A DNA stretch of 46,751 nucleotides from Candidatus Caldatribacterium californiense OP9-cSCG (GCA_000353875.1 APKF01000004.1:1-46751); one strand, 5' to 3'. Shown: positions 16,324 through 24,384, counted from the first letter of the stretch. Numbers and translations are program-made. Notes: a model not told the origin generated them from the sequence alone.

Positions 16324-16332
16324 ATTATAACA
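16324..16332 (-). promoter_or_regulatory. Extended -10 promoter of fur-feoAB
   Basis: TGTTATAAT on the minus strand fits the TGN-TATAAT extended -10 pattern. A TTGACA lies only 8 bp upstream (16343-16338), too close to act as its -35. Transcription should begin near 16317, inside the Fur box. Confidence 0.6.
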
Positions 16333-16367
16333 GACAATGTCAAGGACTCGCCCGCTGGCCTTCGCTC

Positions 16368-16376
16368 TGGTATAAT
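16368..16376 (+). promoter_or_regulatory. Extended -10 promoter of the hem operon
   Basis: TGGTATAAT on the plus strand, an extended -10 ending 7 bases before the riboswitch region. No strong -35 is visible. It is divergent from the fur promoter, with about 35 bp between the two -10 elements. Confidence 0.6.
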
Positions 16377-16383
16377 TTTTCCC

Positions 16384-16531
16384 GTGCAGGTGCCCCTTGG
16401 GGCTGAAAAGGGAAGTGGGTGCAACTCCCACACGGTCGCGCCACTGTGATGGGGAGTCCTCTCCTCTATGCCACTGGGCAACCGGGAAGGCGGAGAGGAC
16501 GATGAACCTCAGTCAGGAGACCTGCCTGCAC
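16384..16531 (+). ncRNA. Cobalamin riboswitch
   Basis: Adenosylcobalamin-type aptamer of about 148 bases. Closing stem P1 is formed by gtgcagg (16384-16390) and cctgcac (16525-16531). Conserved core blocks are in order: AAAAGGGAAG, GTGGGTGCAACTCCCAC, the B12 box neighbourhood GGTCGCGCCACTGTGA, GCCACTGGG...GGGAAGGC, and AACCTCAGTCAGGAGACCTG. It lies upstream of the tetrapyrrole operon, so high cobalamin should switch off synthesis of its own precursor. Ligand type and mechanism are inferred from the family. Confidence 0.95.
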
Positions 16532-16541
16532 AGAGAACTCT

Positions 16542-16618
16542 GTACTCGCGCTCGACGAGGAAGGAGTGGAAAGGCATGGATGTCCCCTCTCGGGGTAGCG
16601 AGTACCTTGGAGAGAGGG
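16542..16618 (+). promoter_or_regulatory. Expression platform with two mutually exclusive hairpins before hemA
   Basis: gtactcgc (16542-16549) can pair with gcgagtac (16598-16605). Alternatively ccctctc (16585-16591) can pair with gagaggg (16612-16618), which contains the hemA Shine-Dalgarno. The two helices interleave, so both cannot form as simple hairpins. This looks like a translational on/off switch coupled to the riboswitch. Confidence 0.5.
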
Positions 16619-16622
16619 AAAA

Positions 16623-17795
16623 GTGAAAAGAGTGTTCCTCTTTGCCACTGGGATTGATGAGCGCCTTCCCCTTGCCCTTCGGGAGCGCTACCTGGCTTTC
16701 CCAGAGAGGGAACTTCCGGAAATCCTCAAAGAGGTCGGATGTTCCGCCTTCGTCCTCCTTGAGACCTGTCAGCGATTTGAGGTGTACGGCACAGCAGAAG
16801 AGGAATCCCTCCAGAGAGAGGACCTCCTTCAGCGCCTTTTCCCCCTCCCTGACCCTTACAGAGCTTCTGTCTTCTACCTTGAAAACGCCGATGCTGTTCG
16901 ACGTCTCTTTCGAATTGCTGCAGGTCTTGAGTCGGCCCTCCACGGTGAGGTGCACATTCTGGGACAGCTGAAGCGAGCCTGGGAGAAAGCTCACCAGAAC
17001 GGCCACACCGACAAACTCTTGAACGTCCTCTTCCAGGACGCCCTGCGGGTGGGAAAGAAAGTCCAAAGATCCCTCCACAGAGAACGGGCGTTGAGATCTT
17101 TTGGTTCTCTTGTCGCCGAGGTGCTTGAAGAACTTCTGGGTTCCCTCGAAGGAAAAGGCTTCTGTATTCTTGGCTGGGGAACCCTGGGCCGCTCCGTCGC
17201 CGGGACACTCCTCTCCCGAAAAGCAGGAACAATCTTCGTCTTTTCGCGGCATCTCCACCATATTCCCCAGGAAAAGCCCTTCGTGGTGATTACAGAGAAA
17301 AGAGCGATCAAAGAAGCCTTCGCCCGATCCCACGCAGTGGTGTGTGCTTCAGGCTCGGCTCGCCATCTCCTTGCCCCTGAAGACCTTGGCGAAACAGCAA
17401 CCCTTCCTCAAGTGCTCGTTGACCTTGCTCTTCCCCGAGCCATCGACCCGGCACTGGCTAAAGGAAGGAAACTCCTGGACCTTGAGACCTTCCTGGGTCT
17501 TGCCCGGGAACGAACCCTGCCCTTCGTTCAGGAGTCCGAGCACCTCGAGGTGCTGATTACGGAAAAGGTTGAGCGCTTCCTACGAAAATGGCGAGGTTTT
17601 CAGGCTGACCCCATCATTCGGAACATCGCCCTTTGTTTTGAGGAAACCTTTTTAGAAGCAAGAGGAGCAATCATCCGGGCCTGCAACCACGACGAACAGG
17701 AGCTATTGCTTCTCAGGCACATAGAATGGGTGCAGAGGAAACTCTTCCGCAAAACGGCCGAACAGGTACGGCGGTTCTTTGAGGAGGAAAGATGA
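16623..17795 (+). CDS. hemA: Glutamyl-tRNA reductase
   Basis: First enzyme of the C5 tetrapyrrole pathway, reducing glutamyl-tRNA to glutamate-1-semialdehyde with NADPH; 390 residues. The active-site Cys is in LLETCQRFEVY (about C49). GLESALHGEVHILGQLKRAW (about residues 101-120) is the conserved substrate-binding block, and ILGWGTLGRSVAGTL is the NADPH site. A helical dimerisation tail ends the protein. Start is GTG at 16623 with GAGAGAGGG before it. It is under the cobalamin riboswitch and overlaps hemC by 4 bp. Confidence 0.95.
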   Translation: MKRVFLFATGIDERLPLALRERYLAFPERELPEILKEVGCSAFVLLETCQRFEVYGTAEEESLQREDLLQRLFPLPDPYRASVFYLENADAVRRLFRIAAGLESALHGEVHILGQLKRAWEKAHQNGHTDKLLNVLFQDALRVGKKVQRSLHRERALRSFGSLVAEVLEELLGSLEGKGFCILGWGTLGRSVAGTLLSRKAGTIFVFSRHLHHIPQEKPFVVITEKRAIKEAFARSHAVVCASGSARHLLAPEDLGETATLPQVLVDLALPRAIDPALAKGRKLLDLETFLGLARERTLPFVQESEHLEVLITEKVERFLRKWRGFQADPIIRNIALCFEETFLEARGAIIRACNHDEQELLLLRHIEWVQRKLFRKTAEQVRRFFEEER

Positions 17796-18658
17796 AGCAA
17801 GTCATTCGCGTCGGTACCCGCGGGAGTATACTGGCTCTCAAACAGACCGAAGAGGTTGTTGCCGCCCTCCAGGATATCTTCCCTTCTGCAGTCATCAGGG
17901 TGGTAACGGTTCGAACCAGGGGAGATATGCGGCACGATTTGACCTTTCCTGAAACCCAGGGAATGTTTGTGAGAGAACTCGAAGAGGCACTCCTCCAGGG
18001 TAGCATCGATATCGCGGTGCACAGCCTCAAGGACCTCCCCACGACTTCTCCCCCGGGACTCACCATCGCCGCCATCCTCCCCCGAAAGGACCCAAGAGAC
18101 TGCCTGGTCTCCCGAAGCGGCCAGAAACTCCTGGAACTCCCTCCAGGAAGCTCTATTGGCACAGGAAGCCCTCGACGCGCTGTGCAGATTCTCAAGAAGC
18201 GGCCCGACATTCACGTTGTACCGCTACGAGGGAACGTCACCACCCGCATGGCGAGAATGCGGGAAGGCAGAGTCGATGCTCTGGTCCTTGCCTACGCAGG
18301 ACTTCTGCGCCTTGGGCTTGAAGGAGAGGTAACGGAAGTCTTTGACCCCTGGAACTTTGTCCCTGCACCCTCACAGGGTGTCGTCGCCTGTGAAACCCGC
18401 TGTGGTGAAGGGTGGGAAGAGCTCCTTGCCCCTCTCCACCATCCAGAAACGGCCCAGGCCGTGGGCATCGAGCGACTGTTTCTCGCCTGCATCGGAGGAG
18501 GTTGCCAGAAAGCCGTCGGTGCCTTTGCGGAAGTTCAGAATGGGTGGGTACGGTTTGTGGGGATGCTCGAGGGGAAGGTAAGCTGGAGGGAAGGTCCCCT
18601 TGTAGCAGGCGAAACCATGGTTCAGGACCTGGCTCAGGAGCTTGGAGGGAGACGATGA
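17792..18658 (+). CDS. hemC: Porphobilinogen deaminase (hydroxymethylbilane synthase)
   Basis: Joins four porphobilinogen units into hydroxymethylbilane; 288 residues. The catalytic Asp lies in HSLKDLPT (about D81), GTGSPRRA is the pyrrole-binding loop, and the Cys that carries the dipyrromethane cofactor is in CIGGGCQKAVGAFA (about C238). PLRGNVTTR is conserved. ATGA overlaps at both ends (17792 and 18655) indicate tight translational coupling in the operon. It is slightly shorter than the usual 300-310 residues at the C-terminus. Confidence 0.95.
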   Translation: MKQVIRVGTRGSILALKQTEEVVAALQDIFPSAVIRVVTVRTRGDMRHDLTFPETQGMFVRELEEALLQGSIDIAVHSLKDLPTTSPPGLTIAAILPRKDPRDCLVSRSGQKLLELPPGSSIGTGSPRRAVQILKKRPDIHVVPLRGNVTTRMARMREGRVDALVLAYAGLLRLGLEGEVTEVFDPWNFVPAPSQGVVACETRCGEGWEELLAPLHHPETAQAVGIERLFLACIGGGCQKAVGAFAEVQNGWVRFVGMLEGKVSWREGPLVAGETMVQDLAQELGGRR

Positions 18659-20145
18659 AGGGTAAGGTTTTCCTTACCGGTGCAGGCGCAGGAAGCTTTT
18701 TCTACCTGACCCAGTACGCCCGCTTCCTCCTGGAGAGGGCCGATGTCGTTGTTTACGACCGCCTCATCGACCACCGCGTTCTCCAGTACACCCGGGATGG
18801 TGCTGAGCTTATTCCCGTCGGAAAGGCCCCCGGAAAGACCCCGTGCACTCAGGAGACAATCTGCGAGCTCCTTGCAGAGCGGGCAAAAGAGGGAGCAACA
18901 GTCCTCCGCCTGAAAGGGGGTGACCCCTTTGTCTTCGGCCGGGGGGGTGAGGAAGCGGTGTACCTTGCAGCGCATGGAGTGCCCTTTGAGGTCGTTCCAG
19001 GGGTTTCCTCCGTGCACGTCGCCGCCGCCTGTGCTGGCATTCCCCTGACGTTCCGAGGAAAAAGCCGATCCTTCCACGTTTTCAGTGGTCATCCTGAGGA
19101 AGCCCTGGAGTCCCTTCCCTGGGACGCCATTGCCCGCCTCCCAGGGACTCTGGTGTTCCTCATGGGAGGAGCAACCCTCAACACTATTGTCAGGAACCTT
19201 CTTGCCTCTGGCAAAGATCCCAAAACCCCTGCATGCCTTGTCATGCAGGCAGGAAGTCCCTTCCAGCGTATCGTCTCCGGGTCTTTGCTGAACATCGCTC
19301 AGAAGAAAACTGCCTCAGGTCTGCATAACCCTCTAGTACTCTTCGTTGGAGAGACGGTGAACTTCCATGGCATCCTCTTCAAGGGAGAATACACTCTCCC
19401 TCCCAGACGGGTGATGGTGGTGGGGAGCACAGAGGTTCTCAGGCAGTACCAGACACTCAATGACCTTGTGGTCTTCCTCGAAACACAGGGTATTGTCCTC
19501 ATCCCTGCAGCACTCCTCCGGGCCATACCGAACCACGAAGCCCTCAACGACCTCAGAGAACGCCTGAAGCAGTTCGATGCACTCCTTTTCCCAAGCCAGA
19601 ACGCTGTTTCTGTTGTTTTCGAAGCCCTACCGGACCTTCGTATCCTCCATGGCCTCAAAATATGGGCCATCGGGGCCAAAACGGCCCGGTGGCTCAGGGA
19701 ACGTGGCATAACCGCAGACTTCGTGGCGTCAGGAAGTGCAACCTCGTTTCTTGGGGAAACCCGGGATTTCCCACCACACCGGGTGGCCATCGTGACCTCC
19801 GGAAAGGAAGACCACAGGTTGAAGAGAGAGCTTTCTAAGAGAGGATGGCCCTGTGAGGTTTTTCCCGCCTACTCCATGGCCTTCCGGACACATCTTTTCC
19901 CCTGCATTCAGGAAGAACTCCACCAGGGACTTGACCTCATCGTCTTTTTGAGTCCCTCAGCCTACGAGGCTTTCTTTGCCGCCACCTCACAGATACCCCC
20001 CTACCCCGTCTGGGCCATCGGCCATACCACCGCATCGTACCTTCTGGGGAAAAACGTCAAGGTATCCCGGGTGGTCCCCTCACCCTCTTTAGAAGAAATC
20101 TGCATGGAGGTGCTCCGGTGGAGAGAAAACCAAGAACCTTCATAA
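18655..20145 (+). CDS. cobA-hemD: Uroporphyrinogen-III methyltransferase / uroporphyrinogen-III synthase fusion (CobA-HemD)
   Basis: Two-domain enzyme of 496 residues. Residues 1-240 are the SAM-dependent methyltransferase making precorrin-2 (KGGDPFVFGRGGEE, VPGVSSVHVAAACAGIPLT). Residues from about 250 are the HemD uroporphyrinogen-III synthase (RVMVVGSTEV... onward, with ALLFPSQNAVSVVFEAL and VWAIGHTTASYLL). Fusions of these domains are known in clostridia and others. The first SAM-site motif reads GAGAGSFFYLT, where the family usually has GPGDPxLLT, so the nucleotide loop is divergent. It starts at the ATG overlapping the hemC stop; hemB starts inside its last 28 bases. Confidence 0.92.
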   Translation: MKGKVFLTGAGAGSFFYLTQYARFLLERADVVVYDRLIDHRVLQYTRDGAELIPVGKAPGKTPCTQETICELLAERAKEGATVLRLKGGDPFVFGRGGEEAVYLAAHGVPFEVVPGVSSVHVAAACAGIPLTFRGKSRSFHVFSGHPEEALESLPWDAIARLPGTLVFLMGGATLNTIVRNLLASGKDPKTPACLVMQAGSPFQRIVSGSLLNIAQKKTASGLHNPLVLFVGETVNFHGILFKGEYTLPPRRVMVVGSTEVLRQYQTLNDLVVFLETQGIVLIPAALLRAIPNHEALNDLRERLKQFDALLFPSQNAVSVVFEALPDLRILHGLKIWAIGAKTARWLRERGITADFVASGSATSFLGETRDFPPHRVAIVTSGKEDHRLKRELSKRGWPCEVFPAYSMAFRTHLFPCIQEELHQGLDLIVFLSPSAYEAFFAATSQIPPYPVWAIGHTTASYLLGKNVKVSRVVPSPSLEEICMEVLRWRENQEPS

Positions 20146-21104
20146 GAAACCGGCGTCTTCGCCGCTTTCCTGCACTCCGGGCTATGCTCCAGGAAACCCG
20201 TCTTGCCCTTCAGGACCTCGTCTGTCCGTTCTTTGTGGTGCAGGGACAGGGTATCCGGAAAGCCATTCCTCACCTCCCCGAGGTTTTCCTCTTCTCTCCC
20301 GACGAACTCCTGAAGGAAGCGGTCACCCTGCACGAAAAGGGGATCCAGGCCGTTCTCCTCTTCGGACGTTCTGAACGGAAAGACGAAGCAGGAAGCGATG
20401 CCTGGAACCCCCACGGAGCGATTCAGGAAGCGGTCCGGGTGCTGAAAAGGGAGCTCCCGACGCTCTTTGTGTTCACCGACGTCTGCCTCTGCGCGTACAC
20501 CACATCAGGGCACTGTGGCGTGGTACGGGGGCAGTACATAGACAACGACCGCACTCTTGAGCACCTTGCCCGTGTAGCACTTTCACACTGCGAAGCCGGA
20601 GCCGATGGCATTGCCCCCTCAGATATGATGGACGGCCATATCCTCGCTCTTCGAGAGGCTCTGGATCAGGCAGGATTCCAGGAAACTCCCATCATGGCAT
20701 ACAGTGCAAAATTCGCCTCTTCCCTCTATACGCCTTTTCGGGAGGCGGTGGACTCCACGCCCCTTTTTGGCGATCGTTCCTCGTATCAGCTTCCACCAGC
20801 CAATCTCCGCGAGGCCCTCAGGGAGGCACAGACAGACCTTCTCGAAGGAGCAGACATTCTCATGGTGAAACCTGCACTGCCGTACCTCGATGTTCTCCGA
20901 GCTCTTCGGGAACGTTTCCTTGTACCGCTTGCCGCCTTCCAGGTGAGTGGGGAATACGCCATGGTGAAGTACGCATCCCTCAATGGAGCCATCGACGAGA
21001 AAAAGGTTGCCCTCGAACTCCTCCTCTCCATCAAGCGGGCCGGTGCGGACCTCATCATCTCGTACTTTGCTCCCAAAATGCCCGAATGGCTCAGGGAGGA
21101 GTAA
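20118..21104 (+). CDS. hemB: Delta-aminolevulinic acid dehydratase (porphobilinogen synthase)
   Basis: Condenses two aminolevulinate molecules to porphobilinogen; 328 residues. The zinc-site Cys triad is in DVCLCAYTTSGHCG (about C123, C125, C133). The two Schiff-base Lys residues are in AYSAKFASS (about K198) and LMVKPALPYLD (about K251). Start is GTG at 20118 with TGGAGG upstream, inside the end of cobA-hemD. It is the zinc-dependent form by its Cys triad. Confidence 0.95.
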   Translation: MERKPRTFIRNRRLRRFPALRAMLQETRLALQDLVCPFFVVQGQGIRKAIPHLPEVFLFSPDELLKEAVTLHEKGIQAVLLFGRSERKDEAGSDAWNPHGAIQEAVRVLKRELPTLFVFTDVCLCAYTTSGHCGVVRGQYIDNDRTLEHLARVALSHCEAGADGIAPSDMMDGHILALREALDQAGFQETPIMAYSAKFASSLYTPFREAVDSTPLFGDRSSYQLPPANLREALREAQTDLLEGADILMVKPALPYLDVLRALRERFLVPLAAFQVSGEYAMVKYASLNGAIDEKKVALELLLSIKRAGADLIISYFAPKMPEWLREE

Positions 21105-21106
21105 CG

Positions 21107-22861
21107 ATGGGATGGTATCCTCTCTTCCTCAACCTCGAAGGCAAGCGGTGTCTTGTGGTCGGGGGAGGAAAGGTTGCCACCCGAAAGGCCCTGCCCCTGG
21201 TAGAGAAAGGAGGAGTGGTGACCGTCGTTGCCCCCCGGGTGAGCGAAACCCTGGAACGCCTCGGAAAGGAAGGAAAAATCGCCCTCTGGAAGCGACCTTT
21301 TGCCTGGAGTGACCTTGAAGGGCAGGACATCGTTTTTGCCGCCACCGACGATCCCACCCTGAACGCTGCGATTGCCGAAGAGGCCCGAAAACGCAACATC
21401 CTGGTCAACGTGAGCAGTTCCAAGGACCAGGGGGATTTCATCACTCCTGCCTGTCTTGAAACCGAAGACCTGCTCCTTGCCCTGTCCACAAAAGGGAAAA
21501 ACCCCACACAGTCGGCAACCCTGAAAGCATGGCTTTGGGAAACCTTCTCTGGGGGCAAGGAGAGAAACCCTGGAGGAAACGCTACCTGCTTCTCCCGGGC
21601 GCTTCAGCTCTTTCCAGGAGGCGTCAACAGCCCCGTACGGTCCTTTAGGGCTGTGGGGAGATATCCTGTCTTCATCCGGTACGGCAAAGGGAGCCATGTG
21701 GTGGACGAGGACGGCAAAACCTACCTCGACTGCATCATGTCCTGGGGAGCCCTCATCCTTGGCCATGCCCATCCCCGGGTCGCAAAAGCCTTGGCCGAAC
21801 AGGTAGCTCTGGGAACGAGCTTTGGAATGAACCACGCTTTTGAGATTCTCCTTGCCGAGAAAATCCGCGAGCACTTCCCGTCCATCGAGGTTCTCCGGAT
21901 GGTGAATTCGGGTACCGAAGCGGTGATGAGTGCCCTGCGACTTGCCCGTGCCGCTACAGGACGGAAAAAGGTGCTCAAGTTTGCCGGGTGCTACCACGGG
22001 CACGTCGATGCTCTTCTTGTCGAGAGTGGTTCGGGAGGGCTGACGTTTGGCATCCCCTCCTCTCTGGGTGTCCCCGAAGAATACACCCACCACACCATCG
22101 TTGTCCCGTACAACGACCTTGAGGCAACGCAGAAAGCCTTCGAGAGCTTTGGCAGAGAGCTTGCCGCAGTTATCGTTGAGCCGGTTGCCGGGAACATGGG
22201 CGTGGTGTTACCGCACCCGGAATTCCTTCCCCTCCTCCGTCAGTACACGGAGCAGTATGGCGCACTGCTCATCTTTGATGAAGTCATCACCGGATTCCGT
22301 GTATCCCTTTCAGGATACCAGGGCCTTTGTGGCATCCGTCCTGACCTGACCATCCTTGGAAAAATCGCAGGAGGTGGACTCCCCTTTGGCATCTACGGGG
22401 GGAGAAGGGAGCTCATGCGCCTTGTGGCCCCTGAGGGAGGAGTGTACCAGGCAGGAACCCTCTCGGGGAATCCCTTAGCCACCCGGGCAGGGTACACCAC
22501 CATAACCGTCCTTGAAGAGGACCCTGCCTTTTACAAGGCCCTGGCCGAAAAAACCCGGATGATTACCCAGGGTCTTCGGGAAATCGCCGCCTCCTTCCGC
22601 CTTCCCCTCTATGTGAACGCTGCAACCGGAATGCTCACACCATTTTTCACATCCCTACCGGTGGTGGATACCCGGACCGCCTTTGCCGCCGACCGAACCC
22701 TTTACGCTCGCTTTTTCCAGGAACTCCTTTCCCGGGGCATCCTTGTGCCCCCCTCGCCTTTCGAGGCCTGGTTCCTCTCGGGAGCGCACACCTCAAAAGA
22801 CTGTGAACGCCTCCTTGAGGCAGCCGAGGGAGCAATGAGGGCAATGGCCCGGGATCTCTAA
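21107..22861 (+). CDS. Precorrin-2 dehydrogenase (SirC-like) fused to glutamate-1-semialdehyde aminomutase (HemL)
   Basis: One open frame of 584 residues with two domains. Residues 1-150 are an NAD-binding siroheme-synthase type domain (MGWYPLFLNLEGKRCLVVGG, GGGKVATRKALPLVEKGG) that would oxidise precorrin-2 to sirohydrochlorin. Residues from about 158 are a full HemL: LFPGGVNSPVRSF, LIFDEVITGFR (D391 for PLP), and LGKIAGGGLPFGIYGG with the PLP Lys at about 419. In the first domain the usual N-V-x-D motif reads NVSSS (residues 101-105), so the Asp proposed as general base in Met8p/CysG is missing. Start is ATG at 21107 with GGAGG seven bases upstream. I know of no well-described fusion of this kind. 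Confidence 0.9.
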   Translation: MGWYPLFLNLEGKRCLVVGGGKVATRKALPLVEKGGVVTVVAPRVSETLERLGKEGKIALWKRPFAWSDLEGQDIVFAATDDPTLNAAIAEEARKRNILVNVSSSKDQGDFITPACLETEDLLLALSTKGKNPTQSATLKAWLWETFSGGKERNPGGNATCFSRALQLFPGGVNSPVRSFRAVGRYPVFIRYGKGSHVVDEDGKTYLDCIMSWGALILGHAHPRVAKALAEQVALGTSFGMNHAFEILLAEKIREHFPSIEVLRMVNSGTEAVMSALRLARAATGRKKVLKFAGCYHGHVDALLVESGSGGLTFGIPSSLGVPEEYTHHTIVVPYNDLEATQKAFESFGRELAAVIVEPVAGNMGVVLPHPEFLPLLRQYTEQYGALLIFDEVITGFRVSLSGYQGLCGIRPDLTILGKIAGGGLPFGIYGGRRELMRLVAPEGGVYQAGTLSGNPLATRAGYTTITVLEEDPAFYKALAEKTRMITQGLREIAASFRLPLYVNAATGMLTPFFTSLPVVDTRTAFAADRTLYARFFQELLSRGILVPPSPFEAWFLSGAHTSKDCERLLEAAEGAMRAMARDL

Positions 22862-23919
22862 GCCCTCTTAATGGCCTCGATTTCCTCCTCGGTGACCTCC
22901 CTGCCGAAGCTGCGGAGTCCGGAAACCCGGAACCCGTGCTTTTCTGCAAGAGCCTCGATTTCTTTGACCTTGGCCACTTCCACTTCCTTTCCCAGAGTAA
23001 AGTCCTCAAAACGTCCCTCAAGGGTGAGGACCATTGTCTCTGCCATACAGGCGTACGCCTTCCCCGGAGGATATCCGAAGTCCATGCCAAAATCCGGTTC
23101 CCCGGGAACGTCCACCACGCCTCCTTCGATGACCAGAACATCCCTCCTTGTTCTGGCCACCTCCTCGGCAATATTCCGGGGCCGGGAAACATCACAGATG
23201 ACCGCTCTTTTTGCAATCCAAGACGGCTCAATAAGGTTCCCAATGGCTGAGGTCACCGTCAGAATCGCCCGGCATCCCCGGATGCCTTCCTCAACGTCCA
23301 CAAACCCCCGGACTTCATAGGGGCTTATCTCCGCAACCTCCCGGCGAACCTTTTCAACCTTCTCGGGGTCCCGTCCCACCACCCGCACCCTTCTCCTTCG
23401 CTCGGCAAGGATGAGTGCACAGGCCCGTCCAATGGACCCTGTGGCTCCCACCACCGCGACCGTCTCCTTTTCAAGGTCGATATCAAGCTTCAAGCAGGCA
23501 AGCTCAAGAGCGGAAAGAGCCGTGGCGACAGTGTAGCTGTTTCCAGTCGTCACCGCAATGCGAAGGCCCTTTTTCACCGTGATGCCTCCATCTCCCGCCA
23601 CAGAGGTAAAGGCCCCAAGGCCGATGATTTTTGCGCCCTTCTTCTCGGCAAGAAAGCCGCAACGGCGAATGCGGTCAGCCACAAAGGGGAAGGGATACTC
23701 AAGGAGTGCCCGGGGCGTCATGGGAAGCCCGATGAACCACCCCTCGATTTCCTTCCCGTTATACGCTGATCGTACCCCCCGGACATGCGAAAGAATGAAG
23801 GGGGGAATCCGGGAAGCCAGGTATTCCACCCACGAAGGTGGGAAGGGACGAAGGGGGAAGATATGGCGTTTGATATCTGCCACATCCATGGCGTGGATGA
23901 TGAAGGCAAAGCTGTCCAT
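22858..23919 (-). CDS. Long-chain acyl-ACP reductase-like dehydrogenase
   Basis: A 353-residue Rossmann protein resembling cyanobacterial acyl-ACP reductase (AAR), which reduces acyl-ACP to fatty aldehyde with NADPH. Shared features are FAFIIHAMDV at the N-terminus, KIIGLGAFTS, TTGNSYTVATALSALE, the nucleotide loop VAVVGATGSIGRACA (G158, G161, G164), CDVSRPRNI, and YACMAETMVLTLEGRFEDF with a Cys (about C291) at the place of the acylated Cys of AAR. The N-terminus differs more. It is the last gene of its operon, and its stop codon overlaps that of the convergent hemL. Neighbours are an SRPBCC protein and an aminotransferase. Substrate is uncertain; a shikimate-dehydrogenase-like role is less likely. 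Confidence 0.72.
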   Translation of the reverse strand: MDSFAFIIHAMDVADIKRHIFPLRPFPPSWVEYLASRIPPFILSHVRGVRSAYNGKEIEGWFIGLPMTPRALLEYPFPFVADRIRRCGFLAEKKGAKIIGLGAFTSVAGDGGITVKKGLRIAVTTGNSYTVATALSALELACLKLDIDLEKETVAVVGATGSIGRACALILAERRRRVRVVGRDPEKVEKVRREVAEISPYEVRGFVDVEEGIRGCRAILTVTSAIGNLIEPSWIAKRAVICDVSRPRNIAEEVARTRRDVLVIEGGVVDVPGEPDFGMDFGYPPGKAYACMAETMVLTLEGRFEDFTLGKEVEVAKVKEIEALAEKHGFRVSGLRSFGREVTEEEIEAIKRA

Positions 23920-23923
23920 ACGC

Positions 23924-24364
23924 TCATTCCTCCCTGACGGCCTTCTTCAAAGCCTCAAGCATCGCAAGGGCGTTTTCCTCCATCTTTTTCTTAAGAAAAG
24001 CGTGAATGAGAGCCCCCACCAGGGGAATCCCAAGGTCATACTCAATCTCAAGCTCCACGCGGGTCAGAGATGGACTCTCCCCATGGAACCGCCAGATGCC
24101 CTCGTACTTTTTGAAGTCCCCCTCCAGGGTGAAAAAACGACACTCCTTTTTCGCGTCATCCCAGATATCCTTCTCCTTCCACTTCACCTCCCGTCCCTGG
24201 AATCTCCCCTTCCAGAAACTCTCCACCTCCTGTCCCTGGCGGGACAGAACCCTTACCTCTTCAAGATCCGGAAGGAAACGTGCCAGGGCCTCGATGTCCT
24301 TTGCCCGCTCGTACACCACCTCGACGTTCTCAGGGATATCAAGGGAAACTGCAATCCGCGCCAC
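23924..24364 (-). CDS. SRPBCC (START/polyketide cyclase-like) family protein
   Basis: A 146-residue single-domain protein with the SRPBCC layout: opening strand MARIAVSLDIPENVEVVYERAKDIEALARFLPDLEEVRVL, then mixed beta strands ending in a long C-terminal helix (ALIHAFLKKKMEENALAMLEALKKAV; only part is quoted here for its position near residues 118-143). These folds bind lipids, polyketides or quinones in a deep pocket. Start is GTG at 24364 with AAGGAGGG upstream. Sitting between the aminotransferase and the AAR-like gene, it may carry or cyclise a hydrophobic intermediate. The function is inferred. Confidence 0.75.
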   Translation of the reverse strand: MARIAVSLDIPENVEVVYERAKDIEALARFLPDLEEVRVLSRQGQEVESFWKGRFQGREVKWKEKDIWDDAKKECRFFTLEGDFKKYEGIWRFHGESPSLTRVELEIEYDLGIPLVGALIHAFLKKKMEENALAMLEALKKAVREE

Positions 24365-24384
24365 GCCCGGTTCCCTCCTTTACT

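Noticed and set aside
16324-16343. TTGACA and TATAAT as a -35/-10 pair for fur
   Set aside because: The spacer is only 8 bp; the TGTTATAAT extended -10 is a better explanation.
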